Source: Posidonia oceanica
Taxonomy: Eukaryota; Streptophyta; Magnoliopsida; Alismatales; Posidoniaceae
NCBI GenBank assembly: GCA_037176725.1
Contig: JAZBRS010000076.1
Span: 115,215,001-115,279,000, forward strand
Reading direction: 5' to 3'
Length of the DNA stretch: 64,000 bases
Shown here: positions 32,749 to 43,669 of the stretch, in pieces
Layout: each line of letters opens with the position of its first letter
How positions within the stretch are numbered: position 1 is the first letter of the stretch
Position numbers and translations under genes: made by a program
The notes under the pieces: model-generated
What the model saw: only the letters and a program-made list of their open reading frames with translations
Told to the model about the DNA's origin: nothing
Databases searched by the model: none

Positions 32749-33890
32749 CTAAGTGCAATTTAAGAAAACTACGGGGGCCTACTGCAAAATGTCCCTATAT
32801 GTGTGTAAAACAGGTCTAATGCATGTGGAAATGATAATGCAATGATGCAGGACTGAATGCAAAGCTAACTGGAAAATATGCACGCAAAAATGCAAGAAAA
32901 GGACTTAAATGCAATTTTGAAAACTTGTAGGACCTATGTACAATGCAAAGAAAGCGTGCAAGTGTGCAAGTATGCAAAAGTTGAAAATAGGGACTGACAT
33001 GCAATTTTGCAAAACTATGGGGCTTCTAAAACAGGGCAATGTGGTTTAAAATGCAACTAACATGGCATTTAAATGCATGGAGGACTAAAATGCAAATAAA
33101 ACATGTTATTGGACTAAGCAGCAATGCAATATGGTATAAAACATGATTTAAATGAATGATTGAATGTAGACTGGACTGATATGCAATTATGACATTTGTC
33201 TGGGTTTTTATGCAATGCAATATAGTTAAAATCATGATTTAAATGAAATCTAACAACTGCAGATGACTGATGTGTAAATTAAATAAATACAGGGGCTAAA
33301 ATGCAATGCAATAAGATAAACATGTGAATTAAATGAATGGATGCATGGTTTGTGGACTAAAATGCAATAAAGGAAACCTGCAGGACTTTTATGCAATGTA
33401 ATAAGATAATAAATGCAAATTAAATGATCTAATCAACCAACAGAGGATTAAAATGCAAATAAAGTAAACTAGAGGGCTTTTATGCAATGTAGTTTGATAA
33501 AACTGTGATTTAAATGATTTTTCAATTGAATAGAGGACTAATATGAAAATAGAAATTAAACAGAGGACTTGCATGCAATGTAATATGATAAAACTGTAAA
33601 TTAAATGATTTTTCAATTGAATAGAGGACTAACATGCAATTTAAATAACCTGTTGTACTTTCATGCAATGCAATAAAGTTTAAAACGGATTTAAATAAAA
33701 TCTAATCAATCACTGGACTCAAAAGTAATTTAAACAAACAGAAATATTAAAATGCAATGTAATAAGATTAAAATCAAACATTAAATGATTTTTGAATTGA
33801 AATTGGACCTAAAAGTAAATAAAATAACTTAGTGTAATTAATTTCAATGCATCAATAGAAATAAAATTAGAACTTTATAGATCTACAGTT
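32749..33890 (-). repeat. Degenerate GCAT-type repeats in LTR C
   Basis: About 1.1 kb in which ATGCAAT, TTAAATGA and GGACTAA-like words recur every 60-70 bp in changing form. Same kind as 3780-4830 in LTR A, opposite strand. No gene. Confidence 0.5.
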
Positions 33891-35149
33891 CTACAGTTGA
33901 ATGCGAGCAGCAGCCGGTCTGGTCGGGGAAGAAGGGCTGGCCACGGCGGCGCGGAGGTGACTGGAGGCTGGAGGGCAGTCGTGCAGAGGTTCCGGCGGGC
34001 TCGGCGACGCGTGACGACTGTCGGAGCGGCCTGGCGGTGCAAGTGGAGGTCTACAGAAACTTGCTGGAGATGGACAGAGCGCAGGAGGCGACGATGGCGC
34101 TGTGCTCCTGGTGGTGCGGCGGTGCTCGGGCAACGTTTGGCAGCAGCGGAGCGGGCCGGAAGCGCAGCGGCGCAAGTTCTGCTCGTCGGAGAAGATGACT
34201 GGGCGGCAACGCTGACTCGGCGGTCCTAAGCCCTAAACTAACTTCTAATCGCCTAGGAAGCACAAACGGAGCTAAACTACAATAGGGGTAACGTCGTTTA
34301 CCTGCGCGCGTGGCTGGAAAGGTCCCCCGACCTCAGTGGATCGCGGTGGTGCCGGTAGAGGTGGTGGCACTACTGTGGACATCCTCAGCGGAGCGCAGCA
34401 GTTGGGAGGGGTTGTTGGAACTCCTCCGGAGCTCAGGAGCTAATCAGGAATGGGTTTGGTGGCTCAAAGAAGGATCTGGGTATTTTGGGTGGAGCTCTAT
34501 GGAGCTGGGCTGCTCCAGCGGTCTGTAGCTCTCTAGGTCGAAAGGGAGGCTCCGATGGCTCCGTGGAGGGTCGGTGAGCGTGGATAGGTGGCTGGATTGG
34601 GGTGGTAGCTGCTCAGGAGTGAGGTGGATGTTTTGGTGTTTTCGGACAGGAGAGGACTCACAAGTGTTTGTGGTGGATTTCTAGGGCTGTTGGGCGTTTG
34701 TGGGTGAATGGTGGGTAGGCTTAGGAAGGTGGTTGTCCGGTGAGTTGGCTGGGAGAGTTTGGGTGGATGGCAGTGGCTATGGTGTTCGTTTGGCAAGGGA
34801 GAAGGCTGTGGAGGAGGAGATGGGTGCTGAGGAGGTTTCTGGGTGGAATTCAAGGGTGAATTGGGTGTTTTCTGGGCTTCTGGAAAATGAACAAGGAAGA
34901 AGGGGGTTCTGGGTGCTTGCTGTGTGTGTTCTGGAGGTTTCAAATGCCAAAGGTGAGGGAGTGATTCTGGTCTAGGGGTGTTTGCTGGTTTTGGGTTTTG
35001 ACTGGCAGTGGTCAAGGCATGGTGGCTGTTGGCAATGGAGGCATGGCTGCTAGCAGGGTCAAGGTGGTGATGGAGGTCGTGGTGGTGGCAGGAGCATGGG
35101 TGGAGGTCGGGAAAGTCTTGGTGGTTGTTAGGGAGTTTGAAAATGGAGG

Positions 35150-35510
35150 GAAGGAGAAGGTGTCGTTTGTGCTGTGAGGGAAGAAAGGAAGGAGGGGGAC
35201 ACAGAAGGAGGAGGAGGAGGTTGGGCTTGGCCTAAAAGGAGGAGAAAAAAGAAGAAAAGAAAAGAAAGAAGAGAGGGAGTGTTGGGCTGAGCTTGGAGAG
35301 GAAAAAAGGGAAAGAAAGACAGGAAGAAAAGAAAGAAAGAAAGAAAGAAAGGAAGGGAGAAAGAAAGAAAGAAAGAAAGAAGGAAAGGAGAAAAGGAAGA
35401 GGCTTGGTGGGCATGGGCTTGGAGAGAAATAGGGAAGAAAAGGGAAAAGAAAAAGGAAAGAAAGGGAGGAGAAAAAAGAAGAGGAAAGAAGAAAAAAGAA
35501 GAGAAAAATG
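35150..35510 (-). promoter_or_regulatory. Homopurine tract with TGGGCY, LTR C
   Basis: About 360 bp of GAAA/GGAA sequence on the plus strand, broken by TTGGGCTTGGCC near 35220, TTGGGCTGAGC near 35283 and GGGCATGGGCTTGG near 35408. It corresponds to the tracts of LTRs A, B, B' and F. Confidence 0.4.
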
Positions 35511-36066
35511 GGTTAAGTTTTGTGGGTTTTTAAGTTGTAATTTTTAGGGTTTTTTGAGTGATTGTTTTTTAGAGTTTTAATGGTTTTGAATTAGGGTTTT
35601 AAGTTTTTAGAGGATTGTTTTTTAGTTTAAGTCTTTTAATTGTTTTTCTTAAGTTTTTCTTTTGATTGTTTTTAAGTTTGTTAATTGTTTTTTTTTTTAG
35701 TTTTTCCTAGGTTTTTTTATTGTTTTTTCTAGGATTTTCTTTTGATTGTTTTAATTGTTTTTTAATTGTTTTTCCTAGGTTTTAGAATTGTGGTGTGAGT
35801 TGACCTAGAATTTTGTGTGGATTTTGGGTTTAGATTTCAGGATTGTTTTACCTAGGTTTTCTAGGGTTTTTATGAATAGTTTTGGTGGGAGATTCTTAGG
35901 GTTTTGGTTTGAAGTGGAGGGTTTTAGGTTTAGCGTTTAGGTTTGAAATGGGTTTAGGGTTTTGGTTTGAAATGGAGGGTTTTAGGTTTGAAAAGGATTT
36001 AGGGATTTGGATCCACTAGAGAGAGAGAGATCTACTAATTCAGCCTATTATAATGGGGTGTCTACA

Positions 36067-36287
36067 CATGGTGAGAGAGCACATATTAAGCCATTCATTT
36101 GCATGTATGCCATTCATGCCACAACTAAATAACTTCGTAGCTATCTAATTGCTTTACTTGTTTTTTTCTTGCAGGTCTTGAGCTGCGCCCGATTGTGTGT
36201 TTTCGGGTCACATCAGCTCCCCAATCTTGCATACAATTTCTAACTATCCTGTTCCTTGTTTTGCCAGTCTAGATCTTCTCCATTACC
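36067..36287 (+). other. Leader of element G1 with splice acceptor
   Basis: Begins at the edge of LTR C with CATGGTGAGAGAGC, which aligns with the gag-proximal leader of element E (from 55909). The run GTTTTTTTCTTGCAG followed by G (AG at 36173-36174) is a strong splice-acceptor match 114 bp before the ATG at 36288; elements B, D and E have acceptors at the same relative place. The rest of the leader and the 5' LTR should lie left of the whole nest. Confidence 0.6.
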
Positions 36288-38549
36288 ATGAGTGATCCAT
36301 CATCTGGTTCGTTGCCCCTCGTAGATTCTGGGGTTGATAGTCAGTCTTCCCCTTTTCTTCTGGCCAGCATCCGCCCCTTTCTCCAGGCACCTCCTCCGGG
36401 AGCACTCTCTGGTCTAGCTACCTTTGCCTTCTCTCTACCTGTGGCACCTCATGCCGAGGCACAGGGTCAGCCCCAGTTTCTTCTCGGCACCGATGGTCTG
36501 AGCCATTAGGTGTCTCCTCCGTCTGTGGGTCATTTTCCTTGTCCTTCTGCCGTGTCTTTTGCGCCCGCAGCTCTGGTCCCTCTTTCTAGCTAGTCTTCTC
36601 CCCTGCCTCAGAGATCGTCCGTGGTGTCTCATACTGGGACGTCATCTCCCCTGTGTGTGGCACCGCCACACCCTTCACCGGCCGTGCCCCCCCTACAACC
36701 TTCATTTTAAATCACTTTTGTATCCATCTACTGGTCCTCGTGCCGAGGCACATTCCTTCTTCCCTTCAAGACCTCTTGTTGAGTCCCCCTTTCCTAACCT
36801 AGTAGAACCCATGTCCTCTAGGTCCACTACCCTGGCCGCCTCATCCCCCAAGTTGAATCCTTCTTTCGGTTGGCTCAAGGGATGCAAGCCCTAGCTCAAG
36901 CTTGGTAGGGTCAGCCTTCCTCCGTTGCAACCCCATCTTCTGCACCTCCTGCTCCTGCTCTGGCCATGCTCCCCGGCTGCCCCACGCCTCCTATGCATCT
37001 CACTCCTCGAAGGCCACGACAGGAGGTGAGGCGCGCCTGGCGCCAAGCTCTTGACTTTACTCCCTTGGGCCAATCGCTCAGTTCTCTCTTCCCCAAGGTT
37101 GCCCATCTTTTGGCACTCCCCGCGGTTTGCCCACCATCAAACCCCCATCCATCATGGTTCAGGCTGCACCTGTTCTGTAGGTTTCATCGCTCGGTCGAGC
37201 ATTCAATCGATAGGTGTTTCACCCTATAGAGTAGGATTTGGGATCTCTTTGACGCCGGAGCAATTGAGATCTCCACTCTTGCATTGTCTCCCCTTCCTGT
37301 GAAGCCTTTGCTTCCTACCCCTCCTCTGCAGCCCTCTCTTGCTACTCCTCCCGTTGAGCCAGAGCATCACGTTGCACCAGCTCGACAGGGATCGCAGCCT
37401 AAGCAAAGGCGAGGTCACTGCACCGAGAGCGACTACGCACCACTGGTTGCACCTCTAAGCATCATTTTCCCTAAGGTCACTCTCTTTCTGAGGCTCCACG
37501 AGGATCGTCCGCCAACGGACCCACTTCCGCAGTGGTATGATGTGGGCTTGTACTGTGCTTACTATCGCGCCGTGGGACATGCGACTGATGGCTGCTTCAC
37601 TCTTCGAGACGTCATTCAGGACCTGATTGGCAGGGAGGATGAGTGCGAGAAGGGCATCAGTTCAGCCCCCTCAACACCACCAACTCAACCTGACCCGTCC
37701 GCTTGCCCCTTTTCTGGGTGCGCGACCTCTGAGGAGGCGAGGACTTTGGAGATTTATCCCTCCCCTTTTGCCCATGCTGACTCCTCTTCTTCCCTGACCG
37801 ATCCTCCTCATCGCGTCGGTCTGTCTCTGGCTCCAGCTCCAGCCCCCTTGGTTTCCTTATCACCCTTGCCTCCTCTTGCACCTTCGGTCCCTCCTTTCGT
37901 GCCCCCTCTTGGCGCCTCCTCTGTCGAGCCTGTGCATCACGTCGCACATGCTCGGCAAGGTTTCTGACCTAGGCAAAGAAGACCCCGTCATGCCGAGCGT
38001 GATTACACACTTCTGGCCAAACCGCTGAGTGTCATCTTCCCCTAGGTTGAGTCACTCTTGAGACTCCAAGCCATCCGTCCGTCTTCGGATTCCCCTCCGC
38101 GATGGCATAATGTGGATCAGTTCTGCAGTTTCCATCGAGCCTCGGGGCACTCGACGGATGACTGCCTCACCTTGCGGGATGCCATCCAGGGCCTCATCGA
38201 CTGCAAGGACTTCAAGGTTGCTGCGCAGGAGGCTGTACTCGCACCTGCACCGGCGCCCTCCCTGGCACACCTTGATCCTCTTGGTCTTCCCTCACCAGGG
38301 TTTGCAGGCTCCGAGGGTGTCGGCTGCGGAGGAACCAACCCCGTCGCTCCCGACTCTTTTTTCCCTTCGATGGATCCTCTTGATCCCATCGGCTTAACTT
38401 CAGTTCCAGCCCCCTTTGCTGTCCTGCATCTTGAGCTTCCCATTCCCTCGGTTCGGCCAGAACGGTTACGCAAGGACAAGGGAGTACATGGCCGGAGACG
38501 CCAGAGCAGCGCCAGCGGCGCGGGAGCTGGTTCAGCACCTCCATCCTGA
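36288..38549 (+). pseudogene. Gag-core-less ORF with three tandem CHHC knuckles, element G1
   Basis: From the ATG at 36288 the start, 36840-38549 and the final TGA lie in one frame (754 codon positions); the part 36690-36840 reads better in another frame. After a Pro/Ser/Ala-rich N-terminus and RLAQGMQALAQ, matching the end of the Gag N-terminal part, the Gag core is absent. Instead there are three copies of a module: SLFPKV/SIIFPKV/SVIFP-V, then a Trp/Tyr spacer, then C-x2-H/Y-x4-H-x4-C at 37176-37217, 37554-37595 and 38124-38165, then TLRDAIQDLID. Elements B, D and E have one copy. In the second copy Tyr replaces the first His. Stops are TAG (36508, 36592, in AW-GQ, in FTL-SR, in FP-VES) and two others. 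The knuckle is the nucleic-acid-binding part of Gag; a protein with three could bind RNA but not build a particle. Confidence 0.75.
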
Positions 38550-38764
38550 GGTTGCTGGCAGGTAAGTAGTTCTTACCTTGTCTTTTTCCCTTTGCATGCA
38601 TTGTCATTCATTCTTCCAATTTTGTTTGTTTTCATGTTTTCTCGCATTATCAAAAACTATAAAAATCATAAAATCTGTCAAAACCCAAAAACATGCATTT
38701 TTTGTTTCCTACATGTACATATCATTTCCTACAAAAGATAAAAAAGAAAAATCAAAACATGATT
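38550..38764 (+). other. 3' UTR start of element G1 with splice-donor-like CAGGTAAGT
   Basis: Right at the end of the ORF lies GCTGGCAGGTAAGT (38553-38566), a full match to the plant/U1 donor consensus. A T-rich and then A-rich stretch follows with no gene. Element E has the same order and much the same sequence at 58578-58730. Confidence 0.6.
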
Positions 38765-41700
38765 GATAAGTACATGGCTTATCAGATGAGGACAAGCTTG
38801 CCTCTCTCGTTACATCGCTCTGGGAGGACGAAGTCCTGTTTGCTTGCTTCCTCATGTCGTACAGACGAGGACATGCTTGCCTCACACATGACTTCGCTCT
38901 GGGCAGACGATGCCCTGCTTGCTTGCTTCCTCGTGCCGGATGGACGTGGGCTGGCATGCCTCTCTCGTGACTTCGCTATGTGTGAACGAAGTCCCGCTTG
39001 CTTACTTTCACGTAGCGGATGGATGAGGACAAGCTTGGCTCTCTCCCGACTTTGCAATGGGCGGACGGAGTTCCGCATGCATGCGTCCTTATGCCGAATG
39101 GACAAGGACAAGGTTGCCTCTCTCTTGATTTCGCTTTGGGCGAACGAAGTCCCACTTGCTTGCTTCCTTGTCCCAGCCGGACGAGGACAAGCTTGCCGCA
39201 CTATCGACTTCGCTCCAGCTAGATGATGTCCTGCTTCCTTGCCTTCTCGTGCCATACAAATGAGGACAAGCTTGCCTCTCTCATGACATCGCTCCTGGCG
39301 GACGATGTCCTACGTGCTAGCTTCCGCGAGCCGGATGGAAGAGGATAAGTTTGCCTCTCTCATGACTTCGCTATGGGCCGATGAAGTCTTGCATGCTTGC
39401 TTCCTCGTGCCAGACAGACGTGGACTAGCTTGCCTCTCTCGCAACTTTGCACTAGGCAGAAGAAGTCCCGCTTGCTTGCTTCCTTGTGCCAGATGGAAGA
39501 GGACAAGCTTGCCTCTCTCGCGACTTCGCTCCGGGCAGATGAAGTCCAGCTTGCAGGCTTTCTTGTGCCGGATGGACGAGGACAAGCGTGCCTATCTTAG
39601 GACTTTGCTCCGGGCTGATAAAGTCCTACTTACTATCTTCCTCATGCCGGACGGACGAGGACAAGCTTGCCTCTCTCGCAACTTCACTTCGGGTAGGCGA
39701 AGTCCCGCTAGCTTGCCTCCTTGAGCCAGATGGACGAGGACAAGCTTGTCTCTCTAGCCACTTTGCTCCAGGCAGACGAAGTTCTACTTGCGTGATTCCT
39801 TATTCTGGATGGACAAGGACAAGCTTGCCTCTCTCTAGACTTCGCTCCGGGTGGGTGAAGTCCCGTTTGCAAGCTTCCTCATCCCGTACGGACGAGGACA
39901 AGCTTGCCTCTCTCGCTGCTACGCTCCCTGTGGACGAAGTCCTACTAGCTTGCTTCCTCGTGCCAGATGGATGAGAAAAAGCTTGCCTCTCTCACAACTT
40001 CACTCGGGGCGGATGAAGTACTGCGTGCTAGCTTCGTCGTGCCAAACGAATGATGACCAACTTGCTTCTCTCATGACTTCACTACGGGCCGTCAAAATCT
40101 CGCTTGCTAGCTTCCTCATACCAGACGGACGAGGACTAGCTTGCTTCTCTCACAACTTCGCTATGGGCGGAAGAAGTCTCGCTTGCTAGTTTTCACATGG
40201 CGGACGAACAAGAACAAGCATGCCTCTCTCACTGCTACGCTCCCTGTGGACGAAGTCCTGCTAACTTGCTTCCTCGTACCAGATGGATGAGAAAAAGCTT
40301 GCCTCTCTCACAACTTCGCTCAGGGCGGATGAAGTACTGCGTGCTAGCTTCGTCGTGCCGAACGAACGACGACCAACTTGCCTCTCTCATGACTTCGCTA
40401 CGGGCCGTCAAAGTCTCGCTTGCTAGCTTCCTCGTACCAGACGGACGAGGACTAGCTTGCTTCTCTCACGACTTCGCTATGGGTGGAAGAAGTCTCGCTT
40501 GCTAGTTTTCACATGGCGGACGAACAAGAACAAGCATGCCTTTCTCACTGCTACGCTCCCTGTGGACGAAGTCCTGCTAGCTTGCTTCCTCGTGCCGGAT
40601 GGATGAGAAAAAGCTTGCCTCTCTCACAACTTCGCTCGGGGCAGATGAAGTACTGCATGCTAGCTTCCTCGTGCCGAACAAACGACGACCAACTTGCCTC
40701 TCTCATGACTTTGCTATGGGCCATCAAAGTCTCGCTTGCTAGTTTCCACGTGGCAGATGGAATAGAACAAGCATGCCTCTCTCGCGACATCGATCCGGGC
40801 AGACGAAGTTCCGCTAGCATGCTTCCTTTTGCCGGATGGACAAGGACAAGCTTGCCTCTCCCAAGACTTCGCTCTGGGTGGACGAAGTCCAGCTTGCTTG
40901 CTTCTTCGTTCTGGACGAATGAGGACAAGCTTGCTTCTCTCGCGACTTTGTTCCAGGCGGATGAAGTCCTGCTAGCTTGCTTCCTTGTGCCGGAGGGACG
41001 AGGACAAGCTTGCCTCTCTCGCGACTTTGCTTCGGGCAGATGAAGTCGAGCAAGCTAGCTTCCTCGTGCCGAATGGACAAGGACAAGCTTGCATCTCTTG
41101 AGACTTCCCTATGGGCCGTCAAAGTCTCGCTTGCTTGCTTCTTCGTGCTAGATGGACGATGACTAGCTTGCCTCTCTCATGACTTCTCTTCGGGAGGAAG
41201 AAGTCCAGCATGCTTGCTTCCTCGTGCCGGACGGATGAGGACAAGCTTACCACTCTTGCGACATCGCTCCGGGCGGACGAAGTCCCACTTGCGTGCTTCC
41301 TCGTGACAAACAGACGAGGACAAGCAAGCCTCTCTCGCGACATCTCTTCGAAATGATGAAGTCCACCTTGCTTGCCACTCCCGCAACTTCGCTCTGGGCG
41401 GACGATGTCCCGCTTGCTTGCTTTCTCATGCCAGATGGACGAGGACAAGCTTGCCTCTCTCGTGACTTCACTATGGGTGGACGAAGTCCTGCTTGCTTGC
41501 TTTCTCGTGCTAGACGGACAAGGACATCCTAGCCTCTCTCATGACTTTGCCTTGGGTGGACGAAGCCCCGCTTGCTTGCATCCTCGTGCCGGACGAACGA
41601 GGGCAGGCATGCCACTCTCGTGACTTCGCTCTGTGTGGAAGAAGTCCCGCTTGCTTGCTTCATCGTGCTAGACGGATGAGGACAAGCTTGCCTTTCTCAC

Positions 41701-42987
41701 GACATCATTACGGGCCGACGAAGTCATGCATGCTTGCTTCCTTGTGCCAGACAGATGTGGACTAGCTTGCCTCTCTCCCGACTTTGCTCTTTGCAGAAGA
41801 AGTCCTGCTTGCTTGCTTCCTCGTGTCGGACGGAAGAGGACAAGCTTGCCTCTCTCGTGACATCGCTTCGGGCGGATGAAGTCCCGCTTGCAAGCTTTCT
41901 CGTGCCGGATAGACGAGGACAAGCATGCCTATCTTGCGACTTTGCTCTAGGCTGACGAAGTCCTACTTACTGTCTTCCTCAGGCCGGACAAACAAGGACA
42001 GGCATGCCTCTCTCGCAACTTCGCTCCCAGCAGGCGAAGTCCCGCTATCTTGGTTCCTCGTGCCGGATGGACGAGGACAAGCTTGCCTGTCTCGCGACTT
42101 TGCTCTGGGTAGACGAAGTTCTGCTTGCGTGATTCCTTATTCCGGATGGACAAGGACAAGCTTGCCTCTCTCTAGACTTCGCTTCGGGTGGGTGAAGTGC
42201 TGCTTGCAAACTTCCTCATCCCGTACGGACAAGGACATGCTTGCCACTCTCGCTGCTTCGCTCTAGGTGGACGAAGTCTTGCTAGCTTGCCTCCTCGTGC
42301 CAGACGGATGAGAAAAGGCCTGCCTCTCTCATGACTTCGCTCGAGGCGAACGAAGTCCTGCGTGCTAGTTTCCTCGTGCTAGACGAATGAGGACCAACTT
42401 GCCTCTCTCATGACTTCGCAATGGGCCGTCAAAGTCTCGCTTGCTAGCTTCCTCGTACCAGACAGACGAGGACTAGCTTGCCTCTCTCACAACTTCGCTA
42501 CAGGCGGAAGAAGTATCGCTTGCTAGTTCTCACATGGCGGATAGACGAGAACAAGCTTGCCTCTCGCGCGGCTTCACTCCCTATGGACAAAGTCCTGCTA
42601 GCTTGCTTCCTCGTGCTGGACGGATGAGAAAAAGCTTGCCTCTCTCGCGACTTCGCTCGAGGCAAATGAAGTCTTGCGTGCTAGCTTCCTCATGCCAGAC
42701 AAACGAGGACCAACTTGCCTCTCACGTGACTTCGCTACAGGCCGTCAAAGTCTCGCTTGCTAGCTTCTTCGTGCCAGACAGACGAGGACTGGCTTGCCTC
42801 TCTCACGACTTCGCTGCGGGGGAAGATGTCTCGCTTGCTAGTTTTCTTGTGGCAGACGGAATAGAACAAGCATGCCTCTCTTGCGACATCGATTCGGGCA
42901 GACGAAGTTCCGCTAGCATGCTTCCTTCTGCCGGATGCACATGGACAAGCTTGCCTCTCCCAAGACTTCGCTCCGGATGGACGAAGT
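38765..42987 (+). repeat. 80-bp satellite array, about 50 copies, 3' UTR of element G1
   Basis: Opens with one GATAAG/CTTATC hairpin (38765-38783). The 80-bp unit then repeats to the LTR at 42988. The unit contains CTTGCTTGCTTCCTCGTGCC, GGACGAGGACAAGCTTGCCTC and a hairpin GACTTCG (11-base loop) CGAAGTC. Units differ by 10-25 percent by eye. Blocks show higher order: 40197-40505 repeats about 316 bp (four units) later, and 39.3-40.6 kb resembles 41.7-43.0 kb at an offset of about 2.34 kb. Eighty is not a multiple of three, so long frames (up to 186 codons) cross units in shifting frame on both strands. They are not taken as genes. Confidence 0.92.
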
Positions 42988-43579
42988 TGTAGACACCCCG
43001 TTTTGATAGCTGTTCGTTGGAGGATCTCTGGAAGCTCACTCGTATTGTGGCATGGCTCAACCAAAATCTCAACCCCAATCCAAACCCACCAAAACCTCAA
43101 CCTTAACCTTATTCCAAACCCAAAAATCAGATTCCAAATTGTAATCCCAACCTAACCAAATCCAAGTCCTAAACCCCATTTCAAATCCTACAAGTCATTT
43201 CAAACCTAAAACCTCATTCAAAGCCACAAAACCCTAAGCCCATTTCCAACCCATCATAAGCCCATTACCTAAGCCTTCAAAAAATTCAAACTCAAAGCCC
43301 AAATCCCAAGCCCAACTAGCCCAGTCCACTGGATCTCACGTCCAGTCGCTAGTCCTAGTGGCGACTAATCCTATCGCCTCTCATAGCGACGATAGGACTG
43401 GGTTTTGTTGCCATCAAGATAGGCGACTCACTATGAGGACCTTTCCCGCCGCGAGCTCGTTTGGACTCTACTGGCCACCACCTTGCCACCCCGTCCTCAC
43501 GACGTGCACGCCATCCCCTCGCAGAGCTCGCCTACCACTCTGAGCTTGCTCGACTTGCACGCCATCCCGCCGCAAGCTC
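42988..43579 (+). mobile_element. Duplicated start of LTR D
   Basis: First 592 bp of LTR D (TGTAGACACCCC onward), matching 43670-44262 almost exactly and broken off at 43579. It forms a tandem duplication of 682 bp together with the satellite piece that follows. Confidence 0.85.
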
Positions 43580-43669
43580 CAGGACGAAGTTCCGCTAGCA
43601 TGCTTCCTTTTGCCGGATGGACAAGGACAAGCTTGCCTCCCCCAAGACTTCGCTTTGGATGGACGAAGT
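43580..43669 (+). repeat. Satellite unit between the two LTR starts
   Basis: One 80-bp-type unit, nearly identical to the last unit before 42988 (from about 42900). It shows that satellite and LTR start were duplicated together. Confidence 0.85.

Larger units (their letters stand above)
30143..36066 (-). mobile_element. 5' LTR of element C, interrupted by a solo LTR
   Basis: Minus-strand LTR from TGTAGACACCCC (right edge 36066) to ATTACTGTA (left edge 30143), followed by a primer binding site. Removing the solo LTR and one target duplication leaves about 3.86 kb. The conserved hairpin block is cut at 30518, so part of the downstream half is missing relative to LTR B. GCAT/GGTCC-type repeats fill 32749-33890. 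A GC-richer part at 33890-34700 and a purine tract at 35150-35510 follow, with TTGGGCTTGG islands. The right flank CATGG (36067-36071) is the candidate target duplication. Confidence 0.8.

Noticed and set aside
33891..34263. Arg/Ala/Pro-rich overlapping frames in the GC-rich part of LTR C
   Set aside because: Open on both strands through GC-rich composition, not conserved in LTR B or B'.
38120..38170. Host zinc-finger gene in 36288-38549
   Set aside because: The knuckle and its flanks match the Gag C-terminal part of elements B, D and E, and leader and 3' UTR are also element-like.
38782..43078. Many frames of 60-186 codons on both strands of the satellite
   Set aside because: They follow the 80-bp unit, shift frame from unit to unit because 80 is not a multiple of three, and occur on both strands. 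No start, domain or conservation argues for a protein.
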